From JAKPQD01 sp029572965 (GTDB taxonomy: Bacteria > Bacteroidota > Bacteroidia > Bacteroidales > DTGW01), in assembly GCA_035374585.1 (NCBI GenBank), contig DAOSPF010000018.1, forward strand, positions 1-52,105: DNA of 52,105 bases, written 5' to 3'. The notes beneath the pieces were generated by a model. The model made no database searches. It was not told the DNA's origin and saw nothing but the letters and a program-made list of their open reading frames with translations. How positions within the stretch are numbered: position 1 is the first letter of the stretch; the number at the start of each line of letters is the position of its first letter. Positions 35,432-44,541 of the stretch are shown piece after piece. The position numbers and the translations under genes are program-made.

Positions 35432-36652
35432 TTATTCGTAGCGCAAAGCATCAATAGGGTCAAGATTTGCTGCCTTACGTGCAGGGTACCAACCAAAAAA
35501 TACACCAATAACGGTACAAACAAGAAATGCTAACAGCACAGCTTGTGGCATGACTACAATTGGCCAGCTCATTATTGTACCAATAGCGGTTGAAGCCATC
35601 ATGCCAAGTACTATGCCTATTACTCCTCCGGTAACGCTGAGCAGGATAGATTCGGTCAAAAATTGCATAAGAATATCAATGCCCCTGCCACCAATAGACA
35701 TACGCAAGCCAATTTCGCGGGTACGTTCGGTAACCGAAACATACATGATATTCATAATGCCTATGCCTCCAACAAGTAGCGATATGCCGGCTATGGCCCC
35801 CAAAAGGATGGTAAGTATGTCACTGATAGAGGTAAACATTTTGATGAGTTCTTCCTGTGAGCGCACTTCAAAATCGTCGTCTTCGCCGTCTTTTATTTTA
35901 TGTTTTTGACGAAGTATGGTTTCTATTTCGGTTTTGGCCAAAGCTGATTTGTCTTCGCTCACCGCTGAAATGTAGATACTTTGCACGTGGGTTATGGCCA
36001 GGAGGCGTTTTTGTACAGTTGTGTATGGGGCAATGAGCAAATCGTCCTGGTCTTGCCCAAAATTATTTTGGCCTTTTTCGGCCAAAATACCAATAATTTT
36101 GAACGGGATACTATTGAAACGAATTATCATGCCTGTCGGGTCAAAATTCTCGCCAAAAACGTTTTTAATTACAGTTTTGCCGATAAGGCACACTTTAGCC
36201 GAAGAGTTGATTTCGGCCTGGGTAAATATACGCCCCGATTTTATTGATACTTTACGAATATCGAGATATTCGGGGTTAACCCCGTAAATAGTTGTAGGGG
36301 TATTTTTGTTGCCATAAATAACCTGGCCACTGGTGCGTACTTCAGGTGATACACGCGAAATGGCAGTGCTATTGGCGCGTATTGCATCAATATCGTCCAG
36401 CGTCAGGCTTTTGCTGCTGGCATTGCCCATTTGTACGCCGCCTTTGAACTGACCGCCCGGCATAACAAACAACAAGTTGGAGCCCATGCTTGACACTTGG
36501 TCCTGGATGCTTTTTTTTGAGCCTTGTCCGATAGCAAGCATGGTTATTACCGAGGCAACACCTATGATAATGCCCAGCATGGTAAGAAATGCACGCATCT
36601 TATTGCGCCGCAATGCGTTGATGGCTATTTTTATGAGATTTGTGTAATTCAT
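35432..36652 (-). CDS. ABC transporter permease, MacB/FtsX type
   Basis: This 406-residue protein has the MacB-type N-terminal membrane segment (ALRRNKMRAFLTMLGIIIGVASVITMLAIGQG), a large periplasmic domain (about 45-270) and three C-terminal membrane segments (ILTILLGAIAGISLLVGGIGIMNIMYVSVTERTREIGLRMSIG onward). It ends FGWYPARKAANLDPIDALRYE, the usual MacB/FtsX finish. The ATPase is encoded separately, unlike the fused E. coli MacB. With the neighbouring ATPase, adaptor and TolC protein it should form a tripartite pump that drives periplasmic substrates out across the outer membrane. Confidence 0.92.
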   Translation of the reverse strand: MNYTNLIKIAINALRRNKMRAFLTMLGIIIGVASVITMLAIGQGSKKSIQDQVSSMGSNLLFVMPGGQFKGGVQMGNASSKSLTLDDIDAIRANSTAISRVSPEVRTSGQVIYGNKNTPTTIYGVNPEYLDIRKVSIKSGRIFTQAEINSSAKVCLIGKTVIKNVFGENFDPTGMIIRFNSIPFKIIGILAEKGQNNFGQDQDDLLIAPYTTVQKRLLAITHVQSIYISAVSEDKSALAKTEIETILRQKHKIKDGEDDDFEVRSQEELIKMFTSISDILTILLGAIAGISLLVGGIGIMNIMYVSVTERTREIGLRMSIGGRGIDILMQFLTESILLSVTGGVIGIVLGMMASTAIGTIMSWPIVVMPQAVLLAFLVCTVIGVFFGWYPARKAANLDPIDALRYE

Positions 36653-36754
36653 AATGTTGTTTTTTAATTCAAAAAGTTTTCAATAAACTTCTGTGGCTTC
36701 TTAAATAATTGAAGCTATTACTCCTCCTCTACAAAAGCAGGAAGTATGGTTGGT

Positions 36755-37507
36755 TTATTCATACCCATTTGTTACCGGCATCTCAGCCAGCAATTGTTTT
36801 GCATCAAAACGGTCGGCAATTTTTTCTTGTTTGATGATATGTCCGTCTTTAAAAATCAATGTTGATTTGGTAAATCGGGCAATGTCTGGCTCATGGGTGA
36901 CAAATACTATGGTTTTTCCGTTATTATTCAGTTCCTGGAACAAGGCCATAATCTCATAAGACGTTCGGGTATCAAGGTTACCGGTAGCTTCATCGGCCAG
37001 GATTACTACCGGGTCGTTGACCAGTGAGCGGGCAATGGCCACACGTTGCTGTTGGCCGCCTGACATTTGGTTTGGCATGTGGTGCATACGGTCTTTAAGC
37101 CCCACTGATTCGAGTGCATACATGGCCCTTTCTTTGCGCTCTTTTGCCTTGACTGTAGAGTTATAAAGCAGCGGGAGCTCAACATTTTCGAGTGCTGTAG
37201 TACGCGGGAGCAGATTGTAAGCTTGAAAAACAAAGCCCAGCTTGCGGTTTCGCAAATTGGCAAGTTCATTTCGGCTCATCTGGGCCATTGGGTGCCCATC
37301 AAGAAAATAATCGCCACTGGTAGGCTTATCTAAGCACCCTAAGATATTGAGCATGGTGGACTTCCCCGAGCCGCTGGCCCCCATAATGGCCACAAAGTCC
37401 CCTTCTTCTATTTCGAGCGATACCCCGCGCAATGCATGTACGGTAACTTCGCCTACATGAAAGTCTTTGCGCAAATTACGGACTTCTATAATCTTTTTCA
37501 TTTTCAA
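36755..37507 (-). CDS. ABC transporter ATPase, MacB/LolD type
   Basis: This 250-residue protein has Walker A GASGSGKS (43-50), signature MSGGQQQR (148-155) and Walker B VVILADE (167-173), with a conserved His switch (THEPD). The sequence is of the MacB/LolD subfamily, which powers mechanotransmission, not classic transport. The last 30 residues extend past the usual end. A gap of 102 bases separates it from the permease. It acts at the cytoplasmic face of the inner membrane. Confidence 0.93.
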   Translation of the reverse strand: MKMKKIIEVRNLRKDFHVGEVTVHALRGVSLEIEEGDFVAIMGASGSGKSTMLNILGCLDKPTSGDYFLDGHPMAQMSRNELANLRNRKLGFVFQAYNLLPRTTALENVELPLLYNSTVKAKERKERAMYALESVGLKDRMHHMPNQMSGGQQQRVAIARSLVNDPVVILADEATGNLDTRTSYEIMALFQELNNNGKTIVFVTHEPDIARFTKSTLIFKDGHIIKQEKIADRFDAKQLLAEMPVTNGYE

Positions 37508-37594
37508 TTTACTTTACTATTTTAAACGCAATGGCACGACGATACAAAGCAATATCCTTCAGCGTCATTGCGCCTTAGCATTCTAAAAATTGGT

Positions 37595-38866
37595 TTACTG
37601 TGGCCTTGGAGGGTTACTACCCGATTTTTGTGAAGGGGGCTTTGGCATAAACGGGCTGCTCGATGTCCCTTTGGTTACAACTGTAGAACCTGAATTTATT
37701 GCTGTAATTACTTCGTCGCCTTCTTTTAGGCCGCTTATTACCTGTGCATTCATATCGTCATCAATACCAATCTTCACTGGTACAGGAAACACCATTTCTC
37801 CTTTTTTGAGCCAAACTATTTTTGCAGTAGAATCTGGCTTTTCATGTTTAGTACTGCCAGTTTGGCCATCAGGCATGCCTTCTGGCTTTGGGGCTTCCTT
37901 ATCGGGACCTTTTTTCTTCATTACACTTTTTTTATACTCTTCCATTACTGCCATATCTGGTGTAAAATGTAATGCCTTGCTCGAAACAGTAAGTACATCT
38001 ATGGCTTCTTCAACAAATACTTTTATACTTGCTGTCATACCTGGCATAAGCTTATAATCAGGATTTGGGGCTTTAACAATAACAGTATAGGTAACTACGT
38101 TTGATTTTGTAACCGGCTGCAAACGCACTTGTGTAACCTTGCCCTCAAACTTCAAATCCGAAAAAGCATCTACTGTAAATGATACCCGTTGCCCTTCTTT
38201 TATTTTTCCTATATCAGCCTCGTCAATAGAAGCTTCTACCTGCATCTGGGTAAGGTCGTTGGCAATGCTAAACAAAGTAGGGGTATTAAAGCTGGCAGCA
38301 ACAGTCTGTCCTTCATCTACAGCCCTTTCTAATACAACCCCATCAATGGGCGAAGTAATAGAAGCATAGTTGAGGTTGATTTTGGCACGGTTATATTCCA
38401 ATTTTGCTGTTTTTAAAGCTGCTTCGGCCCTGGTATAATTGTAAAGGGCCTGCTCGTAATCATTTTGTGATACTAAGCTTTTCTCGTTCAATGCTTTTAT
38501 ACGATTGAAGTTGGCCGTCTGCAATGTCATCTCGGCCTGGGCATTTTCCATATTTGCTTCAGCGTTTTCAAGACTGGTTTGCAATGTCCGGGTATCAATC
38601 TGGGCTAACAACTGTCCTGTCTTTACATGCGAATTGTAGTCCACGTAAATTTTGTCAATGACCCCCGAAACCTGGGTACCTACGCTAACTGTTTTTATAG
38701 CCTGCACTGTACCTGTTGCTGTAACGGTATTACTTACTGTGCCCTTTTTTACCACTGTGGTTTCAAAAGATATATTCGCAGCTTGTTTTTTACAGCCTTT
38801 TGCAAAGGCTATGAGTATCAACACTGCAGCAATTGCTGAAACCCATATTATCGTTTTCTTCTTCAT
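37595..38866 (-). CDS. MacA-like periplasmic adaptor protein
   Basis: The start chosen gives MKKKTIIWVSAIAAVLILIAF, an N-terminal membrane anchor; an ATG six codons upstream (38884) is also possible. The roughly 423-residue protein has a split lipoyl domain (VGTQVSGVIDKIYVDYNSHVKTGQLLAQID; YASITSPIDGVVLERAVDEGQTV), an alpha-helical hairpin between them and the beta-barrel region that follows. A low-complexity Lys/Pro-rich insert (KKKGPDKEAPKPEGMPDGQTGSTKHEKPD) and a Pro-rich tail are unlike E. coli MacA. It bridges the pump and TolC. It is 21 bases downstream of the TolC gene. Confidence 0.9.
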   Translation of the reverse strand: MKKKTIIWVSAIAAVLILIAFAKGCKKQAANISFETTVVKKGTVSNTVTATGTVQAIKTVSVGTQVSGVIDKIYVDYNSHVKTGQLLAQIDTRTLQTSLENAEANMENAQAEMTLQTANFNRIKALNEKSLVSQNDYEQALYNYTRAEAALKTAKLEYNRAKINLNYASITSPIDGVVLERAVDEGQTVAASFNTPTLFSIANDLTQMQVEASIDEADIGKIKEGQRVSFTVDAFSDLKFEGKVTQVRLQPVTKSNVVTYTVIVKAPNPDYKLMPGMTASIKVFVEEAIDVLTVSSKALHFTPDMAVMEEYKKSVMKKKGPDKEAPKPEGMPDGQTGSTKHEKPDSTAKIVWLKKGEMVFPVPVKIGIDDDMNAQVISGLKEGDEVITAINSGSTVVTKGTSSSPFMPKPPSQKSGSNPPRPQ

Positions 38867-38887
38867 ATAATTGATTTTTATCATTTT

Positions 38888-40225
38888 TTATAGTGTCAAA
38901 GGTTTTCCCAAATAGAAATCAAGGATTTTTTTGCTAAAAACCAGGTTGTACTTCGATTGCAACAAGTCGCTTTCGGCTGTAATGAGGTTTGTTTTTTGAA
39001 TCAGAAAATCTACTGAACTTAACGAACCCAAACTGAACTTTTCTTGTGCTACATTGTACGCCTCCTGCGCTGAGTTGAACTTTTCAAGGCTGGCCTGGTA
39101 CTTGACATAAGCTGACTTCAAGTTTACACAAGCCTGTTCTATTGACTTTCGCAATTGGTTTTTTACGTCCGTCTCATTCAAAGAGGCTTTGGTAGTACCA
39201 ATTTTGGCTATTGCTACACTGGAGTGTACCTGCCTGTTTTGAAAAATAGGAATCGACAGCGTCAAACCCACAGATGGGTTTAGCTTATTCTTTACCTGGT
39301 AATCATAATTCATGCCTACTCCGGAAATATAACCAGTGCTTAACCCTGCATTTAATGTTAATGTAGGAGAATATCCTGATTTAGCTATTGATACATTTAC
39401 CTCTGCTATTTGCTTATTAAGCTCAGCCGATTTAATCTGCGGCTTTATCTCAAGCGCTTGTGAGTAAACCGAGTCGGCATTGTATTCAGCGTTAAACGCC
39501 TCAGAGATTTCCATGTCAGGATGCTCGATAGCAAACGAACTACTTACCGGGAGCTCCATCAACTGCATTAAAGAAACACGATTCACTGCCAACTGGTTTT
39601 GTGCATTGGCCAGCGTAAGCTTTTCGGTGGCTAACTGTGAATTCACCTGCAAATAATCGGCCCGTGAAATAGAACCCAGTTTTAACCGCTCTTCTGAAAG
39701 GGTAAGTTGGTGAGAAGTTGACTCTATTTGTTTTTCACTGTTCTTCACCTGCTCTTCCGAATACAGCACTTGCAAATATGCATCAAGTACATTTAAACTT
39801 ATTGCTTCTTTCAATGTCTCAACATCGTAATTACCGGCCTGATAATTTAGTTCGGCCTGCTTAATATCATTAGTGGTTTTAAAACCATTAAAGAGCCTGA
39901 GGCTTGAATTGAGGCTGTAATTTGTCCCGTCTGAACTTGAATATTTGCCATACGTGCTATTTGCGTTGTCGAAGCTACGGCTCCATTGAAAATTCTGCGA
40001 AACAGCAGCATTCAGCGATGGAATACGCATAGCTTTTGCCTGATTGGCATTAATCCGGTTGGTTTCGTTGGTCAAAGCCTTTTGCTGAATGCTGATATTT
40101 TTTTGCATTGCATAATCAATGCATTTGGGCAGCGTCCAAACCGAATCTGTTACCTGTCCTTCCAACGGCAATCCCATCAGGGCAAGTAACAATAAACTGT
40201 TTATTTTCCATGAAATTTTCATCAT
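38888..40225 (-). CDS. TolC-family outer-membrane efflux protein
   Basis: This 445-residue protein has a signal peptide (about 1-22) followed by the paired helical repeats of TolC proteins: SVWTLPKCIDYAMQKNISIQQKALTNETNRINANQAKAMRIPSLN, and later the second outer-membrane factor repeat from SVYSQALEIKPQIKSAELNKQIAEVNVSIAKSGYSPTLTLNAG to the end. It provides the outer-membrane duct of the pump. It is the first gene of the transcript that leads to the regulator at 33643. Confidence 0.92.
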   Translation of the reverse strand: MMKISWKINSLLLLALMGLPLEGQVTDSVWTLPKCIDYAMQKNISIQQKALTNETNRINANQAKAMRIPSLNAAVSQNFQWSRSFDNANSTYGKYSSSDGTNYSLNSSLRLFNGFKTTNDIKQAELNYQAGNYDVETLKEAISLNVLDAYLQVLYSEEQVKNSEKQIESTSHQLTLSEERLKLGSISRADYLQVNSQLATEKLTLANAQNQLAVNRVSLMQLMELPVSSSFAIEHPDMEISEAFNAEYNADSVYSQALEIKPQIKSAELNKQIAEVNVSIAKSGYSPTLTLNAGLSTGYISGVGMNYDYQVKNKLNPSVGLTLSIPIFQNRQVHSSVAIAKIGTTKASLNETDVKNQLRKSIEQACVNLKSAYVKYQASLEKFNSAQEAYNVAQEKFSLGSLSSVDFLIQKTNLITAESDLLQSKYNLVFSKKILDFYLGKPLTL

Positions 40226-40243
40226 ATTACTTTAATTTGAACC

Positions 40244-40276
40244 CAAAAGTACCTTCACCACTTATGCTGCTTCAAA
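40244..40276 (-). promoter_or_regulatory. promoter of the efflux operon with both -7 and -33 elements
   Basis: On the minus strand TTTG (40273-40276) is followed after 21 bases by TACTTTTG (40244-40251), matching TTTG-N19/21-TAnnTTTG. The predicted start of transcription is about a dozen bases before the TolC ATG at 40225. This is the best promoter in the window. Confidence 0.7.
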
Positions 40277-40453
40277 TGAAATAGACGTTTGGGCTTTTTT
40301 TACCGACAGAAAAGGAAAATTTCTGCCTTTTGCAGATAGCAGGCAACTCAAAATTTATTATTGAAAGGATTATTTAGTATTGCTGATAAACTTTTTATAG
40401 ATTTGATAAAAAAACGTATTCACTACATTTTAAGACCTTAAAAAATCATTGTG

Positions 40454-41092
40454 ATGGACAAATACAGCATTACTATTGATACATACAACAAGTCGGCTGT
40501 TAGCTTCCAGGACAAGTTTATGAACATGGACTTGTACAACGCTACCTACGACAAGTTTTGCCAAAAGGTAGAAAAAAAGCATGCAAGCATCCTCGAAATT
40601 GCCTGTGGACCTGGGAACATTACCAAATACATTGCCGCAAAACGTCCTGATTTCAGTATATTTGGCATTGACCTGGCTGACAAAATGATTGAGCTGGCCA
40701 GGGTCAACGTACCTTCTGCCCGCTTTGAAGTGATGGACTGCAGGGACATCCTGAAAATCAATAATACCTTTGATGCCATCATGTGCGGTTTTTGCCTTCC
40801 ATACCTCACCAAAGAGGAAGCTACAAAGCTCATTAGTGATGCGTTTCAACTGCTAAATGCTGGCGGAGTGCTTTACATAAGCGCTATGGAAGGCGATTAC
40901 AGCAAGTCGGGATATGAGACTACCAGCTTTAGTAATGGCAACCAGGTTTACGTTCACTATCACCAGGCAGATTTTTTGAAAGAAAAATTTAAAGAAGCAG
41001 GTTTTGTTGACGTTGAACTGATAACCCAACAATATCCCGAGCCAGATGGCTCTTTTACTACTGATATGATATTTTTTGCCCAAAAACCTTGA
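40454..41092 (+). CDS. class I SAM-dependent methyltransferase
   Basis: This 212-residue protein has the SAM-binding motif ILEIACGPGNITKYIAAKRPDFSIFGIDLADKMIELARVN (motif I ACGPGN about residues 53-58) and a following DCRDIL and GFCLPYLTKEE motif. The substrate is unknown; no neighbour suggests one. A GTG three bases earlier could also serve; ATG 40454 is preferred. Confidence 0.88.
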   Translation: MDKYSITIDTYNKSAVSFQDKFMNMDLYNATYDKFCQKVEKKHASILEIACGPGNITKYIAAKRPDFSIFGIDLADKMIELARVNVPSARFEVMDCRDILKINNTFDAIMCGFCLPYLTKEEATKLISDAFQLLNAGGVLYISAMEGDYSKSGYETTSFSNGNQVYVHYHQADFLKEKFKEAGFVDVELITQQYPEPDGSFTTDMIFFAQKP

Positions 41093-41118
41093 CAATAAGC
41101 AATTCAAAACTTAATTAC

Positions 41119-41221
41119 ACATGAAACACCCATGATTCTATCGTTCATAAACACGAATAAATAAAATATGGGTGTTCTCCCGTCAAAGACGGGACAAGCT
41201 ATCATTCCATTAAAAAATAAA
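41119..41221 (-). repeat. dispersed repeat family B, copy 2 (inverted relative to copy 1)
   Basis: Reverse-complemented, this reads TTTATTTTTTAATGGAATGA, TAGCTTGTCCCGTC-TTT-GACGGGAGA, ACACCCAT and, after a spacer, CATGGGTGTTTCAT. It aligns with 4254-4392. The hairpin arms here are TCCCGTC (41178-41184) and GACGGGA (41188-41194). It fills the gap between the methyltransferase and TPR genes. Confidence 0.72.
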
Positions 41222-41222
41222 A

Positions 41223-42233
41223 ATGATGAAAAAGATTATCCTGCTTCTTGTTTTCTTAGCTTTTTTTAGTCACGGATTTTCACAAACAATTCATTCACCA
41301 GACGAAATTTTGAAGATAATGATGGATTCAAAATTCTCGTATGAAATAAAAAAATTAGAAAAGACTATTGAATGCAAAGATTATTCTGAAAGATTAATTA
41401 CTCATGATTATTATAGGGTTGTCAGCGACTCTGGCCTTTTCACAAAAGAAATTACCATAAATGAAAAAGCAAAACCATTATTTGAAAAAGCTGAATACTA
41501 TTTTCAAAAAAATAAACTTGACAGTGCAATCACATTTTACCAATTATCATTGTCAGCTGATAGTTCAATTTATACTGTGATGACCTATATTGGCCAGGTT
41601 TTTGAAAAAATTGGTGATAATAATAACGCTATTTTGTGGTATAAAAAAGCGATTAGTAAGAACTATATTGACTATATGGCCCATTGGTTTTTAGCTGATG
41701 CGTATCTGAATGCAAATAATTTGAAAGATGCTGTTGATGAAATTGTGATTGCTCAAATTTTAAACAGGAATAACCCAAGGATTAAAAAGTCTTTCACTAA
41801 TATTTTTGAGAAGGCAAAAAGAAACACTGATGATTGGTGCTTCAATCCTCAAATTGAGTTGATCAAAGAGTCTGATACAAAAGCAAGCGTGGCATTTAAT
41901 GAAAAATGGACAGGATACGCTATGGCAAAAGCATTATGGACTTTTGAACCAGGATATAAAGAATCAATGGGAGTTACCAATGGATATTCTACTCTTGAAG
42001 ATAAAGAATGCCTGATAGCCTTACTTATTGCATTAGAGAATGCAAAAATATCAATTAATGACGAGCCTCAACTAAAGATTTTAAAGGATGCCGCAATGAA
42101 TAAATACCTGCAGGAATATATTATTTATGAGATTGTATTGCCACAATCTCCATTTGTAGCATATCAATTGCCTGAACAAACTATTTTGAATATAAAAAAT
42201 TACATCTTAAATTTTAGAAACACAATGAAATAA
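41223..42233 (+). CDS. secreted TPR-repeat protein of unknown function
   Basis: This 336-residue protein has a signal peptide (about 1-19, ending FSQ) and two or three tetratricopeptide-like helical pairs around residues 75-180 (AEYYFQKNKLDSAITFYQLSLSADSSIYTVMTYIGQVFEKIGDNNNAILWYKKAISKNYIDYMAHWFLADAYLNANNLKDAV). The C-terminal part (about 200-336) has no recognised domain. It is A/T-rich compared with most genes here and immediately follows a family B repeat. It probably mediates protein contacts in the periplasm. Confidence 0.75.
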   Translation: MMKKIILLLVFLAFFSHGFSQTIHSPDEILKIMMDSKFSYEIKKLEKTIECKDYSERLITHDYYRVVSDSGLFTKEITINEKAKPLFEKAEYYFQKNKLDSAITFYQLSLSADSSIYTVMTYIGQVFEKIGDNNNAILWYKKAISKNYIDYMAHWFLADAYLNANNLKDAVDEIVIAQILNRNNPRIKKSFTNIFEKAKRNTDDWCFNPQIELIKESDTKASVAFNEKWTGYAMAKALWTFEPGYKESMGVTNGYSTLEDKECLIALLIALENAKISINDEPQLKILKDAAMNKYLQEYIIYEIVLPQSPFVAYQLPEQTILNIKNYILNFRNTMK

Positions 42234-42279
42234 CCATGTCAAACAACCTGCAATACAAATGAAAAATCTATCAAAAAAC

Positions 42280-42287
42280 TATCTTTG
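42280..42287 (+). promoter_or_regulatory. -7 box for the Fic gene
   Basis: TATCTTTG matches TAnnTTTG, about 20 bases before the Fic ATG at 42307. No good -33 element is seen. Confidence 0.45.
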
Positions 42288-42306
42288 GGAAAAGTAATAA
42301 CAGGAT

Positions 42307-43086
42307 ATGAGTTTTGAGATTTTGACATCAGAATTATTGGTCGAGTTTACCCTAAAAGTAAACCAATCCCCTGTTACTAAGCTTAACCAAATGAAGAAGC
42401 TGGAATTACCTGTTGATTATTTTCAATTTTATAATTCTGTATCTTCTGTTTATTCCTCAAAAATTGAAGGCGAAGACATCGATTTTGACAGCTATTTCAA
42501 GCACAAATTCATGAAAATTCAGTTTAAAGCAGATTATACTGCCAAAGCTGACGATTTATACTCAGCTTATGAATTTATTGCATCAAAAAAAATTACGCTC
42601 GAAAATGTTAAAAAGGCTCATGCTATCCTGAGTTCAAATTTATTGCCCAAAAGCCAACAAGGAGTGTTTCGCACCAATCCTATGTTTGTTATCAACAGCG
42701 ATGACCAAATTGAATATGTAGCCGCCAGTGCGGAGCAAGTTATTTTTGAATTGGAGAAATTATTCAGGGACATCGGAATTCTTCAAAACAAAGAACTGAA
42801 TTCTTACGAAATATTCTATTTTGCATCGTTGATCCACTTGGTATTTGTCAAAATACACCCTTTTCAAGACGGAAACGGAAGAACTGCACGATTGCTTGAA
42901 AAATGGTTTTTAATTGAGAAATTAGGCGAAAAAGCCCATTCCATCCAACTCGAAAAGAACTATTATCAAAAATTGAAAGACTACTACAATAATATCAAAA
43001 AGCTTGGGCTTGAATATGAGAGCTTGGATTACAAAAAGGGTATAGATTTCTTGTTAATGACTGTACAATCAATTAACGAAGAATAA
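42307..43086 (+). CDS. Fic-domain protein with N-terminal inhibitory helix (class II)
   Basis: This 259-residue protein has the active loop HPFQDGNGRTAR (184-195), an exact match to HPFxxGNGRxxR, so it should be able to AMPylate Ser, Thr or Tyr of target proteins using ATP. SSKIEG at 50-55 matches the inhibitory motif [S/T]xxxE[G/N] that blocks ATP binding in class II Fic proteins; Glu54 would be the blocking residue. It lacks a C-terminal winged helix. It has a promoter of its own and no antitoxin gene next to it, consistent with self-inhibition. Confidence 0.92.
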   Translation: MSFEILTSELLVEFTLKVNQSPVTKLNQMKKLELPVDYFQFYNSVSSVYSSKIEGEDIDFDSYFKHKFMKIQFKADYTAKADDLYSAYEFIASKKITLENVKKAHAILSSNLLPKSQQGVFRTNPMFVINSDDQIEYVAASAEQVIFELEKLFRDIGILQNKELNSYEIFYFASLIHLVFVKIHPFQDGNGRTARLLEKWFLIEKLGEKAHSIQLEKNYYQKLKDYYNNIKKLGLEYESLDYKKGIDFLLMTVQSINEE

Positions 43087-43222
43087 AAAAACCATACTCG
43101 TGGCATTTGTTACCAAATGGTAATTAATTGCCCAGTACCAGCAATCGGAACAAACTATATCTCATAAAAGATTGGCTACTATTGATGTATGAGAAAAATA
43201 GTAAAGGGCTTTAATTTTGATG

Positions 43223-43245
43223 GAAGCCTTTGCCCGTAAGGCTTC
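43223..43245 (+). other. 8-bp perfect hairpin upstream of the GNAT pseudogene
   Basis: GAAGCCTT (43223-43230), loop TGCCCGT, AAGGCTTC (43238-43245), 18 bases before the acetyltransferase start. There is no T run, so it may affect translation of the downstream gene; that is speculative. Confidence 0.4.
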
Positions 43246-43262
43246 TTGAAAAAACGAAAACC

Positions 43263-43695
43263 ATGATAAAAATCCGCAACCTCACTATCGACGACTTGGA
43301 TGGCCTGATAAAACTCCTTCAACAGCTATGGGTTGACAAAGAGATAAATAAAGAGGCCGTCAGGGTAGTGATAGAAAAAGGCTTGCACAGCGACAACCAA
43401 AAATATATCTGTGCCACAGATGGCGAAAAACTGGCAGGCTATTGTTCACTGACCATAAAAAAACAACCTGTGGGTATCGGCCAACCTCGGCAACGTTGAC
43501 GAGCTGGTGGTTGACAGCCAATACCGTAACCAAGGCATAGGAAAATTGCTGCTTAACGAGATTGAAGCCATAGCCCGTCAGCACAAATGTGTAAAGATTG
43601 AGCTTGATAGTGCCTTTCATCGCACCGCAGCACACGAATTTTATGAGCGGTTGGGTTTTAAAAAAAGGGCATATTTGTTTATCAAGGAGTTGTAA
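43263..43695 (+). pseudogene. GNAT-family N-acetyltransferase broken by a one-base insertion in an A run
   Basis: The first segment (MIKIRNLTIDDLDGLIKLLQQLW...AGYCSLTIK) and the second (ELVVDSQYRNQGIGKLLLNEIEAIARQHKC...AHEFYERLGFKKRAYLF) form one GNAT fold of about 144 residues. The acetyl-CoA loop QYRNQGIGKLL is in the second part. The run of seven A at 43457-43463 has one base too many: six would restore the reading TIKNNLWVSANLGNVDELVVDSQ. Causes could be true decay, phase variation by slippage, or an indel error in the sequence. The substrate is unknown. Confidence 0.87.
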
Positions 43696-43740
43696 TTTTT
43701 TATATTTTTCAGGCAATTTTAATCATTGCTTTACAAAATT

Positions 43741-44541
43741 ATGACACCCCCCGCGATTATTGGCCATCAAAAGAACAGAACAGCGTTTATAACGCTGGAT
43801 ACAAGCAAATGCAGCGCATGTTGGCTTTGCCTGTCCGAATGCCCTGATAAGGTAATTGGAAAAACCAGTGGAAACATGCCCCCTCATGCTTATATTGCTT
43901 TCCCGAAGCAATGCAAAGGCTGTTTGCAATGCGTAAAGGTTTGTCCAACCAATGCTTTTACCTTGATTAATACCTTGCAGGTAAAAAAAGACAAAGAAAA
44001 AAAGCGGTTAATAACCCAATTAGTAGCTTATATCTTTTTGTTTACAATAAGTTTATTGATGATACTCTCGGGATTGGTTTTACAAATAAGCTATCATATA
44101 GGTGAACAAAAAAAATTTCATGAAAATGCTGAAAAACTTTTAACACCTACTATGACATACAAGCAGGTAAGGGCAATAGACGCAACACGTACAGTTGTAG
44201 GCCTCAATTATGCTGATTGGTCATTGGTACATAAAATCGCAATTTCTTTATGTACATTGCTTCTCATGTATCATATATTTTTACAAAGAAAATGGTACAG
44301 CATGATATTTGTCCACAAGCTTTGGGGAAAAAATATAGGAACACTATCCCTATCATTGTTGTTCATTTTATTGGCAATAACAGGTTATATTTCTTGGTTT
44401 GGAGGATTTTCTGAGCTAACCCGAAACCAACTTATCGAAATACACGACAAACTGGGCATTCTATTGGTTGTATTGCTGGTATGGCATGTAGCCAAAAGAA
44501 TAAAATGGTTTGTGAATGCGTATGGCAAATTATACCTTTAA
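43741..44541 (+). CDS. two-[4Fe-4S] ferredoxin fused to a four-helix membrane domain (DUF4405-like)
   Basis: From ATG 43741 the 266-residue protein has a ferredoxin domain with CSACWLCLSECP (Cys24, 27, 30, 34) and CKGCLQCVKVCP (Cys58, 61, 64, 68). It then has four predicted membrane segments (about 92-115, 164-182, 198-218, 234-255). His164/His178 and His235/His249 are each 14 residues apart, a spacing seen in b-type cytochromes, so heme may be bound. It would pass electrons between a soluble donor and the quinone pool or another membrane partner. No neighbour defines the pathway. Confidence 0.8.
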   Translation: MTPPAIIGHQKNRTAFITLDTSKCSACWLCLSECPDKVIGKTSGNMPPHAYIAFPKQCKGCLQCVKVCPTNAFTLINTLQVKKDKEKKRLITQLVAYIFLFTISLLMILSGLVLQISYHIGEQKKFHENAEKLLTPTMTYKQVRAIDATRTVVGLNYADWSLVHKIAISLCTLLLMYHIFLQRKWYSMIFVHKLWGKNIGTLSLSLLFILLAITGYISWFGGFSELTRNQLIEIHDKLGILLVVLLVWHVAKRIKWFVNAYGKLYL

